Positions 17,713 through 29,022 of a stretch of DNA of 64,000 nucleotides are shown here, one piece after another. The translations under genes and the position numbers were made by a program. How positions within the stretch are numbered: position 1 is the stretch's first letter; the number at the start of each line of letters is the position of its first letter. Origin of the DNA: Desulfovibrio sp. (lineage in GTDB: Bacteria; Desulfobacterota; Desulfovibrionia; Desulfovibrionales; Desulfovibrionaceae); NCBI GenBank assembly GCA_016218665.1, contig JACRDI010000005.1:1-64000 (forward strand). The letters are read 5' to 3'. The notes under the pieces were generated by a model. It ran no database searches. It was not told the DNA's origin and saw only the letters and a list, made by a program, of their open reading frames with translations.

Positions 17713-18690
17713 CTAGGCCCCCTTGAGCGCCAGCATGACGAGCATGGTGGCCAGGATGTTCAGCAGGGCGGCCGGGGTCATCCAGCGCCAGCACAGGTTC
17801 AGCAGCTGGTCGAAGCGCACGCGCGGCAGGGTCCAGCGCAGCTGGATGACCAGCAGCACCAGGGCGTACATCTTGGCCAAAAACCACCAGGGGCCCGGAG
17901 CCACCGGCCCCTGCTGCCCGCCCAGGAACAGGGCCGCCGCCACGCCGCAGATGATGAGGATGTAGGCGTACTCGGCCAGGAAGAAGATGCCGAAGCCCAT
18001 GCCGGAGTACTCCGTGTGGAACCCGGCGGTGAGCTCGCTCTCGGCCTCGGGCAGGTCGAAGGGCGCGCGGTTGGTCTCGGCCACGGCGCTGATGAGGAAG
18101 AGCAGCAGCGCCAGGGGGTTCATGAAGCCGAACCACTGCCAGGGCCAGGGCCCCTGGGCGGCCATGACCTCGTGCAGGTCCATGCTGCCGGCCATGAACA
18201 CGGCCGTGAGGGCGGCCAGGAGCAGCGGAATCTCGAAGGACACGGTCTGGGCGATGGCCCGCGCCGCGCCCAGAAGCGACCACTTGTTGTTGGAGCCCAG
18301 GCCCGCCAGGCAGAGCGAGATGGAGTTGAGCCCGATGAAGGAGAGGATGAGGATCAGGCCCAGGTTCAGCCGCACGGTGGCCATCTCGGGCAGGAAGGGC
18401 AGCGGCAGGAAGCAGATGGGCACCGGCATGAAGGACAAAAGCGGCGCGCCCCAGTAGAGCAGGCGGTCGCTGCGCCTGGGGGTGATGAGCTGCTTGCTGA
18501 TGAGCTTGAGCGCGTCGGCCAGGGGCTGCAGCAGGCCGTAGGGGCCCACGTGCAGCGGGCCGGGGCGGCGCTGGCAGCGTCCGGCCACCTTGCGTTCCAC
18601 CCAGACCAGCACGATGCCGTTGGCCCCGGCGAAGGCCAGGATGGCGGCGAGGCCCAGAAGCAGGCTGAGGAGCGGGGTGTCCAGGCTCAT
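17713..18690 (-). CDS. nuoH: NADH-quinone oxidoreductase subunit H
   Basis: A 325-aa membrane subunit that forms the quinone-binding site with NuoB and NuoD. Typical stretches: VLVWVERKVAGRCQRRPGP, NRAPFDLPEAESEL, and GFHTEYSGMGFGIFFLAEY. About eight helices. Its start overlaps the nuoD stop by 4 bp. Confidence 0.96.
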   Translation of the reverse strand: MSLDTPLLSLLLGLAAILAFAGANGIVLVWVERKVAGRCQRRPGPLHVGPYGLLQPLADALKLISKQLITPRRSDRLLYWGAPLLSFMPVPICFLPLPFLPEMATVRLNLGLILILSFIGLNSISLCLAGLGSNNKWSLLGAARAIAQTVSFEIPLLLAALTAVFMAGSMDLHEVMAAQGPWPWQWFGFMNPLALLLFLISAVAETNRAPFDLPEAESELTAGFHTEYSGMGFGIFFLAEYAYILIICGVAAALFLGGQQGPVAPGPWWFLAKMYALVLLVIQLRWTLPRVRFDQLLNLCWRWMTPAALLNILATMLVMLALKGA

Positions 18691-19847
18691 CTGTCGATCT
18701 CCGGGATGACCAGGTCAAGGCTGCCAAGGATGGCCACGGCGTCCGCCAGGAGCGTGCCCTTGGCCAGGGCCGGGAACAGGCTCAGGTTGGAGAAGCTGGG
18801 GGCGCGCAGCTTCACGCGGTAGGGGTTGGGGCCGCCGTCGCCGCGCAGGCGGATGACCGCCTTGCCGCGCGCGGCCTCCACGGCGAAGCTGGTTTCGCCC
18901 TTGGGCAGGGTGACCATGCGCGGGGCCAGGGGGTGGATGTGCTGGCCCTCGGGCAGCATGTCGAGGGCCTGCTCCACGATGTTCAGGCTCTGCTCCAGCT
19001 CGGCCATGCGCACCAGGTAGCGGGCCATGCAGTCGCCCACGTCGCTGGTGGGGATGGCGAAATCGAGCTCCGGGTACACGGAGTAGGGTTCCGCGCGGCG
19101 GGTGTCGTAGGCCACGCCGGAGCCGCGCAGCACCGGGCCGGTGGCCCCGTAGGCGCGGGCCATGTCCGGGGTCAGGTGGCCCACGCCCTCGCACCGGGCG
19201 CGCAGAATGGCGTTGTCGGTGACGAAGTCGCGGAACATGGGCAGCCGGCCGCGCAGGCGGGAGACGATGCGCCGGGCCTGGGCCGCGAAGCCCTCGTCGA
19301 TGTCCGCCGTCACCCCGCCGAAGGTGTAGTAGCAGTAGGTGAGGCGCGAGCCCGTGACCCGCATGAGCAGGTCCATGATCTCTTCGCGGTCCTCGAAGGC
19401 GTACATGATGGGGGTGAAGGCCCCCAGGTCCAGCAGGTAGGCTCCCCACCACAGCAGGTGCGAGTTGATGCGGTTGAGTTCGCAGGTGATGACGCGGATG
19501 AACTCGGCCCTGCGGGGCACCTCGATGCCGGCCAGCTTCTCCACCGCGCCCACGAAGGCCCAGTTCCAGGCCAGGGCGTGCAGATAGTCCACGCGGCCCA
19601 TGTTGGGCAGGAACTTGTGGCAGGTGCGGTTCTGGCCCATCCACTCGTGCATGCGGTGGATGTAGCCCAGCACCGGCTCGGCCTGGAGGATGTACTCGCC
19701 GTCCAGCTCCAGCACCACACGCAGCACGCCGTGGGTGGAGGGGTGCTGGGGGCCCATGCTCACCACGAGGCTGTCGTGGCTCACGGGGCCGCTCAAGCGG
19801 GCGGAGTGCGCCACGGGAGAAGACGGAACGTGCGCGGCGGCGCTCAT
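18687..19847 (-). CDS. nuoD: NADH-quinone oxidoreductase subunit D
   Basis: A 386-aa 49-kDa-type subunit. The ATG at 19847 overlaps the nuoC stop by 4 bp (ATGA). The chain contains MGPQHPSTHGVLRVVLELDG near the quinone site and ends SLDLVIPEIDR, the expected C-terminus. NuoC and NuoD are separate genes here, not the fused NuoCD of enterobacteria. Confidence 0.96.
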   Translation of the reverse strand: MSAAAHVPSSPVAHSARLSGPVSHDSLVVSMGPQHPSTHGVLRVVLELDGEYILQAEPVLGYIHRMHEWMGQNRTCHKFLPNMGRVDYLHALAWNWAFVGAVEKLAGIEVPRRAEFIRVITCELNRINSHLLWWGAYLLDLGAFTPIMYAFEDREEIMDLLMRVTGSRLTYCYYTFGGVTADIDEGFAAQARRIVSRLRGRLPMFRDFVTDNAILRARCEGVGHLTPDMARAYGATGPVLRGSGVAYDTRRAEPYSVYPELDFAIPTSDVGDCMARYLVRMAELEQSLNIVEQALDMLPEGQHIHPLAPRMVTLPKGETSFAVEAARGKAVIRLRGDGGPNPYRVKLRAPSFSNLSLFPALAKGTLLADAVAILGSLDLVIPEIDR

Positions 19848-20392
19848 GGCAGCCTCGTGCTTCCGGAGGGGCCGCCGGCGGCGCAAGGGGCGGTGCGCCG
19901 CGGCAGGTCCAGCGTCTCCGGCAGTCCGTTGATGAAGCACTGCTGGGGCAGCAGGGCGTGGATGGAGCGCAGGTCCGTCTTCTCCCGCAGCAGCGGGTGG
20001 TGCAGACTGTCTTCGGGCATCAGCAGGGGCTGGGGATTGGGGTGGCCCACGAAACGCACGCCGAGGAAGTCGGCGGTCTCGCGTTCGTGCCAGTCCGCAC
20101 CGGGAAAGATGTCGGAGATGGTCGGGGCCTCCGGCTGGGACGCTGGCGCCACGATGCACAGGCACACGCGCCCCGGCCTGGTCCAGTGGGCGAAGCAATA
20201 GTCCAGCTCAAAGCCCTCGGCCACGTGCACGCCGGTCACGTCCTCCAGGAAGTAGCCCAGGCCGTCCATGAGGGCGGCGGCCTCGTGCAGGGCCTCCACG
20301 GGGATGATGGCGCTCAGCGCCAGGCCGGTCTTGGCCTCGTCCATGCGGGCCACAATGGCCTTGGGCAGATGCTGCAGGTAGCGGCCGGGCAT
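19844..20392 (-). CDS. nuoC: NADH-quinone oxidoreductase subunit C
   Basis: A 182-aa 30-kDa-type subunit. The signature DWHERETADFLGVRFVGHPN is present at about 100-119. The ATG at 20392 overlaps the nuoB TGA. An Ala/Pro/Gly-rich end follows the conserved part. Confidence 0.93.
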   Translation of the reverse strand: MPGRYLQHLPKAIVARMDEAKTGLALSAIIPVEALHEAAALMDGLGYFLEDVTGVHVAEGFELDYCFAHWTRPGRVCLCIVAPASQPEAPTISDIFPGADWHERETADFLGVRFVGHPNPQPLLMPEDSLHHPLLREKTDLRSIHALLPQQCFINGLPETLDLPRRTAPCAAGGPSGSTRLP

Positions 20393-20922
20393 CAGCGCAT
20401 GCCCTCCGTGGGGTTGGGCCACCAGCGGCGGCCGGTGATCTTCTCCTGCAGGGCGAAGAGCCCTTCCAGCAGGGCCTCGGGGCGGGGGGGGCAGCCGGAG
20501 ACGTAGATGTCCACGGGGATGAGCTTGTCCACGCCCTCCACCACGTTGTACTGGCCGGGGGAGCGGAACGGCCCGCCGGAAATGGCGCAGTTGCCCATGG
20601 CGATGACCCACTTGGGCGCGGGCATCTGCTCGTACAGGCGCACCAGGGCCGGGGCCATCTTGCGGTTCACCGTGCCGGCCACGATCATCAGGTCGCTCTG
20701 CCGGGGCGAGGGGCGGAACACCTCCGCGCCGAAGCGGGCCATGTCGAAACGTGCCATGCCCGCGGCCATCATCTCGATGGCGCAGCAGGCCAGGCCGAAG
20801 GTCATGGGCCACAGGGACATGGCGCGGCAAAGGTCCTGGATCTGCTCCAGGACGTCGGTGCGCACCACCGGCGGCGCGTACTGCTCCCGCGCAGGGGTCA
20901 GACGTCGATCTGTCTGGGCCAT
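20392..20922 (-). CDS. nuoB: NADH-quinone oxidoreductase subunit B
   Basis: A 176-aa subunit carrying the N2 [4Fe-4S] cluster: tandem Cys in [11 protein letters not shown], then GNCAISGG and [10 protein letters not shown]. It reduces quinone at the interface with NuoD/NuoH. The start ([10 protein letters not shown]) lies 25 bp inside the nuoA 3' end. Confidence 0.96.
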   Translation of the reverse strand: MAQTDRRLTPAREQYAPPVVRTDVLEQIQDLCRAMSLWPMTFGLACCAIEMMAAGMARFDMARFGAEVFRPSPRQSDLMIVAGTVNRKMAPALVRLYEQMPAPKWVIAMGNCAISGGPFRSPGQYNVVEGVDKLIPVDIYVSGCPPRPEALLEGLFALQEKITGRRWWPNPTEGMR

Positions 20923-21278
20923 GAGAACACTCCGAGTCGCTGGAAGTAGGCCACCGCGCCGAGCAAACCGGCGATGAACACGGCGATGAGCAGGAACAGC
21001 TCCCAGCCCGCCGCGGCAGAGAACTGCATGGCGGCCGGGAACAGGTAGAGCACGTCGACGTCGAAGGCCAGGAAGATGAGGGCGTAGAAGAAGTAGTTGA
21101 TGCCCCAGCGCACGCGGGCGTTGCCGTAGGGCGGAATGCCGCACTCGTAGGGCTCCAGCAGGTAGGTGTTGGTGACCCTGGGAGCCAGCAGGCGCGAGCC
21201 GATGAGCGGTCCCGCCCCGAAGAGCACGCCCGCCGGCAGAAAGATGAGCAGCGCGATGTGCAGCCAGCTTAAGACCAT
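20898..21278 (-). CDS. nuoA: NADH-quinone oxidoreductase subunit A
   Basis: A 126-aa, three-helix subunit and the first gene of the complex I operon. The start at 21278 is set by AAGGGGAAG upstream; an earlier in-frame Met lacks an RBS and membrane-type sequence. [12 protein letters not shown] and [19 protein letters not shown] are diagnostic. Confidence 0.95.
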   Translation of the reverse strand: MVLSWLHIALLIFLPAGVLFGAGPLIGSRLLAPRVTNTYLLEPYECGIPPYGNARVRWGINYFFYALIFLAFDVDVLYLFPAAMQFSAAAGWELFLLIAVFIAGLLGAVAYFQRLGVFSWPRQIDV

Positions 21279-21442
21279 GTGCTTCCCCTTTTCCCCTGGC
21301 CCGAACGCTGCCCGGAAGGGCGGCCGCTCGGGTTTGCACGGGGTGAGCAAGTCCTATGCCATGGGAGTCGTAGCTTTTTTGGCCGTAATTTCGGTGTGTT
21401 GCTGTGTTGTGCGGCTCGCGGCCGGGGACATTCGCCAGAGTT

Positions 21443-21453
21443 GATTATTAATC
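21443..21453. promoter_or_regulatory. 11-bp palindrome in the nuoA/hybrid kinase divergent gap
   Basis: The 296-bp gap 21279-21574 between nuoA (minus) and the hybrid kinase (plus) has no gene. It holds an AT-rich core with the perfect palindrome GATTATTAATC, a possible operator. No convincing -35/-10 or -24/-12 pair was found on either strand. Confidence 0.35.
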
Positions 21454-21574
21454 GGCGATAAAAAGTATTCATGGGCAAGCAGTATCCTCCTCCTTGCAAA
21501 CGGGCATGATTGCGCCGGCCGGGGGACTGGGCTATCGTCGGTGGCGTTGCGCGCCGCCGCGCGCGGGGAGGAAC

Positions 21575-24280
<2,706 letters not shown>

Positions 24281-24316
24281 GCGTTCGCCGCAAAGCTATT
24301 GGCCCTGTGGCCGGCC

Positions 24317-24670
24317 CTACGCCCGGCCCTGGGCTTGCGAAGACGCAGTGGCAAGCAGGGGGGCCAGCGCGGCCTTGAGTTCCTCCACCCATTCCAGCAC
24401 CGCGCGCGGCGGGCGGGCGGCCCCCTCCTGCTGCAGGTCGTGGGCCTGGGCAGCCAGTTCCGTCAGGCCGATGTTCGAGAGGTCTCCTTTCAGCTTGTGC
24501 AGCCGGGCGGGCAGGGCGCTTGCGTCGCCCTTGCCCAGGCATTCCTCCAGGGCGGCGATGTCGCGGCCCAGGGTCTCGCGCACCTTGGCGAGGATGCGTT
24601 CCGTGGCCTCCGCTCCCAGGTGCATGGTCTGGGAGAAGTGCCGGGTGATCTGGCTCATGGTGTCTGACAT
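24317..24670 (-). CDS. histidine phosphotransfer (HPt) protein
   Basis: A 117-aa stand-alone HPt domain. H58 in RLHKLKGDLSNIGL is the expected phospho-acceptor. Almost wholly helical, with no other domain. It lies 23 bp downstream of the sigma54 response regulator and in the same direction, and faces the hybrid kinase. It probably shuttles phosphate between the kinase receiver and that regulator. The start at 24670 follows AAAGGA. Confidence 0.85.
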   Translation of the reverse strand: MSDTMSQITRHFSQTMHLGAEATERILAKVRETLGRDIAALEECLGKGDASALPARLHKLKGDLSNIGLTELAAQAHDLQQEGAARPPRAVLEWVEELKAALAPLLATASSQAQGRA

Positions 24671-24693
24671 GGCTGCTGTCCTTTCGGGAGATC

Positions 24694-26172
24694 TCATTCG
24701 CCGTAGACGAGCTTCTTGGCCGTCACCTTGTGCTTGCGCAGCGAGGCGTACAGGTTCGGCACCGACATGCCGCTCAGCTCGCTGGCCCGCTTCATGTCGC
24801 CGCGCACGGACTTCATGAGTGCCGGGAAGTAGCCGCGCGCGGCCTGCTGCACCGCGTTGTCGCGCACCTCGCGCCAGGTGGGCAGGTCCGCCGGGGGCGC
24901 GCCGCTCTCCCTGGCGGGGGCTGCGGCGGCCCCGGCCAGCTGCTCCGGACCGGGCTCCGGGCTCGCCTCCGGCCTGGGCTCCGTCTGCGGGTGGTGCAGG
25001 CGCGCCCGGGCGTGGTGCTGGCGGATGTGCACCGGCAGGTGCTTGGCAAAGAGCTTGGTCTCGTAGCGGGCCTGTATGGCCGCCTTCTCCACGGTGTTCA
25101 TCAGCTCGCGCACGTTGCCCGGCCAGGGGTAGGCCTCCAGCGCCTCCAGCAGGTCCCTGGCCACGTCCTTCTCCTCAAGCTCGTACTTGGCCACAAAGAG
25201 GTCCAGAAAGTACTGGGTGAGGGTGCGTATGTCGCCCTGGCGCAGGCGCAGGGCGGGAATCTGCAGGTTGAAGACGTTCAGCCTGTAGAGCAGGTCGCTG
25301 CGGAAGGCGTTCTGCTCCACCAGGGCGTTGATGTCCCGGTTGGTGGCGGCCACCACGCGGAAGTCGCTCTTGAGCTCGTTGCTTCCGCCCACCTGCCGGT
25401 AGGTGCCCTCCTGCAGCACGCGCAGAAAGGCCTTCTGCAGCGAGAGCGGCAGCTCGCCCAGCTCGTCCAGGAACAGGGTGCCGCCGTTGGCCTTGGCGAT
25501 GAGGCCCTCGTGGCTCCTGTCCGCGCTGGTGAAGGCGCCCTTCACGTGGCCGAAGAGGATGCTGTCCGCAACGTCACGCGGCAGGGCGGCGCAGTCCACC
25601 ACCACGAAGGGGCCGCCGCCGCGCTTGCTGCTTTTGTGCAAGGCGCGTGCAAAGAGCTCCTTGCCGGTGCCCGTTTCGCCCATGATGAGCACGTTGGCCT
25701 CGCTGCTGGCGGCCACGGCCAGCAGTTCCAGGCTGGCGCGAATCTGCGGGCTGTCGCCCACGATGCCCTCGCGCACGATGCGCGCCGGACCCCGCCCGGC
25801 CTTGCTGGCGCGGTACTCCAAGGCGCGGGTGATGGTCTGGGCCAGGCGGTCGGCCGGGGTGCCCTTCTCGATGTAGTCCCACACGCCCTCCTGGATGGCG
25901 GCGGTGGCGCCCTCGGGGTCGCCCTGGGAGGTGATGACGATGATCTCCGGCCGTCCGGGCAGGGCGCGGATTCTGGGAATGCTGTCCAGGCCGTTGCCGT
26001 CCGGCAGCATGACGTCCAGCAGCACGAGGTCGTGCCCGGTTCCGTTGCCCAGTTTCGCCATGCCCTCGGCCAGGGTCCCGGCGGAGTCCACCTGGTGCCC
26101 CGCTTCGCGCAGCACCGCCTCCATGATGGCGATGGTGATTTCGGAGTCGTCGACGAGGAGGATGTTGGCCAT
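24694..26172 (-). CDS. sigma54-dependent response regulator (NtrC family), variant GAFTGA loop
   Basis: A 492-aa protein. Receiver 1-120 with D53 (VLLDVMLPDGNG); AAA+ domain about 150-385 with Walker A GETGTGKE and GGTLFLDELGELP; a Pro/Glu/Ala-rich linker; and a Fis-type helix-turn-helix at the end (RASELSGMSVPNLYASLRKH). The sigma54-contacting loop reads GAFTSA instead of GAFTGA, with Ser for Gly. The start at 26172 has AAGGTGG upstream; further upstream codons do not look like a receiver. It is divergent from a molybdopterin oxidoreductase whose gap holds a candidate -24/-12 promoter, so this is its likely activator. Confidence 0.9.
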   Translation of the reverse strand: MANILLVDDSEITIAIMEAVLREAGHQVDSAGTLAEGMAKLGNGTGHDLVLLDVMLPDGNGLDSIPRIRALPGRPEIIVITSQGDPEGATAAIQEGVWDYIEKGTPADRLAQTITRALEYRASKAGRGPARIVREGIVGDSPQIRASLELLAVAASSEANVLIMGETGTGKELFARALHKSSKRGGGPFVVVDCAALPRDVADSILFGHVKGAFTSADRSHEGLIAKANGGTLFLDELGELPLSLQKAFLRVLQEGTYRQVGGSNELKSDFRVVAATNRDINALVEQNAFRSDLLYRLNVFNLQIPALRLRQGDIRTLTQYFLDLFVAKYELEEKDVARDLLEALEAYPWPGNVRELMNTVEKAAIQARYETKLFAKHLPVHIRQHHARARLHHPQTEPRPEASPEPGPEQLAGAAAAPARESGAPPADLPTWREVRDNAVQQAARGYFPALMKSVRGDMKRASELSGMSVPNLYASLRKHKVTAKKLVYGE

Positions 26173-26189
26173 GGGAATCCACCTTGTGT

Positions 26190-26240
26190 GTCTCATCGCT
26201 TGAGACGAATTATTTATTCTTGATACGAAATATTTTTGTG
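26190..26240. promoter_or_regulatory. candidate activator binding sites (inverted repeat plus 20-bp-period direct repeat)
   Basis: GTCTCA-TCGCT-TGAGAC (26190-26206) is a perfect inverted repeat. TGAGACGAATTATTTATT (26201) recurs as TGATACGAAATATTTTTG (26221) exactly 20 bp later. These lie 130-180 bp upstream of the candidate sigma54 promoter, the usual distance for enhancer sites, and next to the regulator gene start. Confidence 0.55.
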
Positions 26241-26367
26241 CAATACAAGCGCCTCGCCATGCTCCGGGGGCGGGTGTCACGATTTTTCCTGCGGGCGGGC
26301 CGGGAACGCGGGCCCGGAAGACGAGCCCGGACGAAAGGTCCGCAGCGTCGCGGGCAGAGCCGGGCGG

Positions 26368-26384
26368 CGGCCCCGTTCTTGCAA
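26368..26384 (+). promoter_or_regulatory. candidate sigma54 (-24/-12) promoter of the molybdopterin oxidoreductase
   Basis: GGCCCCGTTCTTGCAA has the invariant GG and GC dinucleotides at 26369-26370 and 26381-26382 with exactly 10 bp between, and the TTGCA -12 box. The -24 box is imperfect (GGCCCC rather than GGCACG). A start site near 26394 would give a leader of about 60 nt. Confidence 0.5.
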
Positions 26385-26453
26385 AATCGGCGGCACACGT
26401 TCCGCAAACGCCGCGGCTGCGGCCGCGAGGACCTCAGAAGAGGAGCTTCACCC

Positions 26454-28541
26454 ATGAGCAAGGAAAAGATCTACACCATCTGCGGCATGTGCAGCGTGCG
26501 CTGCCCGGCCGAAGCCTGGCGCGAGGACGGCCGCGTGCTGCGCCTCTCCGGCAACTCCCAGGCCGGCGGCATCAAGGGGGCCATGTGCCCGCGCGGCGCG
26601 GCCGGCATCGGCCTGCTGGAGGACGACGAGCGGCCCCAGCACCCCATGATCCGCACGGGCGAACGCGGCGCGGGCCAGTGGCGGCAGGCCACCTGGGACG
26701 AGGCCCTGGACTTCGTGGCGGGCAAGCTGGCCGACATCAAGGCCAAACACGGCGCCAAGTCCGTCATCTGCTCCGACCGCGGCGGGCCCTTCACCGACCT
26801 GCACCGCGCCTTCATCAAGGGCTTCGGTTCGCCCAACATGCTGAGCCACGACCCCTCCTGCGCCTCCAACGTGAACCACGCGGCGGTGTCGCTCTTCGGC
26901 GCTGGCCGGGCCTCCCTAAGCCTCGACCTGCGCAACGCCAAGCACATCGTGCTGCAGACCCGCAACATCTTCGAGGCCGTGAACGTCAAGGAGGTCAACG
27001 ACATCCTCGACGCCCAGGAAGACGGCTGCAAGATCACCGTCATCGACATCCGGGGCACCATCACCGCCTGCAAGGCCGACAACTTCTTCATGATCCGCCC
27101 CGGCACGGACTACGCCTTCAACCTGGCGGTGATCCACGAGCTTCTGACCGCCAACCTGTACGACGCGGGCTTCGCCCAGCGCTCCATCGCCGACCTGGAC
27201 AAGCTCTTCAGCTTCGTGGCCCCCTACACGCCCGAATGGGCCGAGCAGGAGACCGGCGTACCCGCCGCGTCCATCCGCAAGCTGGCCAGGCAGCTGGCCC
27301 AGGCCGCGCCCTCGGTCATCTGGCATCCGGGCTGGATGACCTCGCGCTACGAGGACTCCTTCCAGGTCTCGCGCACGTCCTACATCATCAACGCCCTGCT
27401 GGGAGCCTACGGCGCCAAGGGCGGCCTGGCCGCGGCCAACGGCGCGGGCGACGTGGGCCGCAAGGGCCTGAAGACCTTCTCCGCCCTGTTCCCCAAGGTG
27501 GAGGAGCCCCGGGCCGACGGCATCGACACCGTGAACACGCACATCGCCCCGGGCGGCGGCCTGGCCCACAAGGCCTACGAGGCCATGACCACCGGCGAGC
27601 CCTATCCTGTGAAGGGCTACATCGCCTGGCGGCACGACCCCATCAAGGCCTATCCCGACCCGCCCGCCATGAAGCGCCACTTCGCCAACCTGGACCTGCT
27701 GGTCAGCGTCACCTTCAGCTGGTCCGAGACGGCCTGGTTCTCCGACGTGGTGCTGCCGCTGTCCACCTACCTGGAGCGCGAGAGCCCCATCGGCGGCAAG
27801 AGCGGCCTGGTGCCGCAGTTTTACATCCGCAACAAGGTGGTGGAGCCCCGCTTCGACACCCGCTCCGAGCGGGAGATCATCGGCGGGCTGGCCAGGCGCC
27901 TGGGCCTGGATCCCCTTGTGTTCGACACCGCCGAGGCCATGTGGGAGTACCAGCTGGGCGAGACCGGCGTGAGCCTGGAGGACTTCAAGGCCAAGGGCTT
28001 CGTGCCCCTGGCCTCCAGTGCGCTGTACCGCGAGCCCAAGTACAAGACCCCCTCGGGCAAGATCGAGATGGTCAACGCCCTGTGGGAGAAGAACGGCGTG
28101 CCCTCCCTTGCGCCCTACGTCTCCCCGGCGCGGCCGGGCGACGGCCAGTTCCGCATCACCTTTGGCCGCGTGGTGCTGCACACCCAGGGCCACACGGTGA
28201 ACAACCCCTACCTGCACGAGCAGATGCCGGAGAACGTGCTCTGGATCAACACGGACAGGGCCAAGGAGCTGGGCGTGCGCAACGGCGACATGGTGGAGGT
28301 GGCGGCGGCCAACGGCGGCGCCCCGGCCGGGCGTCTGCGCGCCAAGGTCACCAGGTTCATCCACCCGGAGGCGGTGTTCATGGTGCACGGCTTTGGCCAC
28401 CAGCTGCCGATGGAGAGCCGCGCGCGCGGCCGCGGCACCGCCGACGTGGACCACATGCCCGGCGGCCTGGACCGGTGGAGCAGGGGCGGCGGCGGCGTGA
28501 ACATGCAGGAGCACTTCCTGGTGGTGCGCAAGGCCGGGTAG
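26454..28541 (+). CDS. molybdopterin oxidoreductase of the polysulfide/thiosulfate/tetrathionate reductase type, stand-alone
   Basis: A 695-aa molybdoenzyme. The ATG at 26454 follows AGAGGAG. An N-terminal [4Fe-4S] motif (CGMCSVRC and GAMCPRGAAG) is present. A Cys in SHDPSCASNVNHAAV lies where Psr/Phs/Ttr enzymes hold the Mo-ligand Cys. MPENVLWINTDRAKELGVRN begins the C-terminal molydopterin-binding barrel, which ends near FLVVRK. There is no Tat or other signal peptide, so it would act in the cytoplasm or travel with an unseen partner. No iron-sulfur or membrane-anchor subunit gene is adjacent. Divergent from the sigma54 regulator, which probably controls it. The substrate is not deducible; a sulfur compound is a guess from the family. 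Confidence 0.85.
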   Translation: MSKEKIYTICGMCSVRCPAEAWREDGRVLRLSGNSQAGGIKGAMCPRGAAGIGLLEDDERPQHPMIRTGERGAGQWRQATWDEALDFVAGKLADIKAKHGAKSVICSDRGGPFTDLHRAFIKGFGSPNMLSHDPSCASNVNHAAVSLFGAGRASLSLDLRNAKHIVLQTRNIFEAVNVKEVNDILDAQEDGCKITVIDIRGTITACKADNFFMIRPGTDYAFNLAVIHELLTANLYDAGFAQRSIADLDKLFSFVAPYTPEWAEQETGVPAASIRKLARQLAQAAPSVIWHPGWMTSRYEDSFQVSRTSYIINALLGAYGAKGGLAAANGAGDVGRKGLKTFSALFPKVEEPRADGIDTVNTHIAPGGGLAHKAYEAMTTGEPYPVKGYIAWRHDPIKAYPDPPAMKRHFANLDLLVSVTFSWSETAWFSDVVLPLSTYLERESPIGGKSGLVPQFYIRNKVVEPRFDTRSEREIIGGLARRLGLDPLVFDTAEAMWEYQLGETGVSLEDFKAKGFVPLASSALYREPKYKTPSGKIEMVNALWEKNGVPSLAPYVSPARPGDGQFRITFGRVVLHTQGHTVNNPYLHEQMPENVLWINTDRAKELGVRNGDMVEVAAANGGAPAGRLRAKVTRFIHPEAVFMVHGFGHQLPMESRARGRGTADVDHMPGGLDRWSRGGGGVNMQEHFLVVRKAG

Positions 28542-28566
28542 CGCCCCCCCGCGATACGGAAACGGC

Positions 28567-28626
28567 GGCTCCCCGCCTCGGACCATGGTTCTCGGGCCAT
28601 GGTCCTGGGCGGGGAGCCTTTCTTTT
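28567..28626 (+). terminator. intrinsic terminator of the molybdopterin oxidoreductase
   Basis: GGCTCCCCGCC (28567-28577) pairs with GGCGGGGAGCC (28608-28618), and an inner stem GGACCATGG/CCATGGTCC extends it. TTTCTTTT follows. Confidence 0.9.
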
Positions 28627-28956
28627 GGGCGCTTGGCTGGCGCGCGGGCTCCTGGGCATTTCCCGGCAAGGGCGCGGGCCGCGTTCTTCCTGGCGTCGCC
28701 CTTGCGGTACTGCGCGGAACGGGGCAGGGCGCGGGCCGGGTGCGAGCGTTGCGGTCTGCGGAGACCTTGCGCTCCGCCGGGCGTGTTCGCCGGGTTTCTC
28801 CACCGGGTTTCTCCGTCGGGTTTCTCCGTCGGGTCTGCCTGCGGAAGCGTTCTGCCGGGCGGCTTTCCGGGCCTCTCCGGCGTGCCGGTCTATGGCCAGA
28901 GGCCGCGGCGTGACAGGCGATCGTGATAGGCCGGCGTGACAGGCGATCCGGCACGG
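28627..28956. other. gene-free stretch with short repeats
   Basis: No supported gene on either strand between the two terminators. Open frames here are GC-driven, have no RBS and no family resemblance. The stretch holds a 13-bp tandem array (28791-28842) and two copies of CGGCGTGACAGGCGATC (28906-28922, 28932-28948). Confidence 0.6.
28791..28842. repeat. 13-bp tandem array (unit CGGGTTTCTCCGT), three full copies plus a partial
   Basis: Copies start at 28791 (CGGGTTTCTCCAC), 28804 and 28817; the 28830 copy diverges after six bases. Non-coding. Confidence 0.85.
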
Positions 28957-28998
28957 AAAAACCCCGCCCCAGGCCGTGCAGGCCCGGAGCGGGGTTTT
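28957..28998 (-). terminator. bidirectional terminator hairpin after the chemoreceptor gene
   Basis: AAAACCCCGC and GCGGGGTTTT pair around an inner GGCC-type stem. T-runs on both sides allow use in both directions. It lies 24 bp after the chemoreceptor stop. Confidence 0.85.
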
Positions 28999-29022
28999 GG
29001 GTTGTGGCGTCTTGCGGGGGCT

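Noticed and set aside
21460-21500. sigma54 promoter before the hybrid kinase (TGGGCA...TTGCA)
   Set aside because: The spacing between GG and GC is far longer than the required 10 bp.
28627-28956. Short open frames between the two terminators
   Set aside because: No RBS, tandem repeats inside, compositionally driven frames on both strands.
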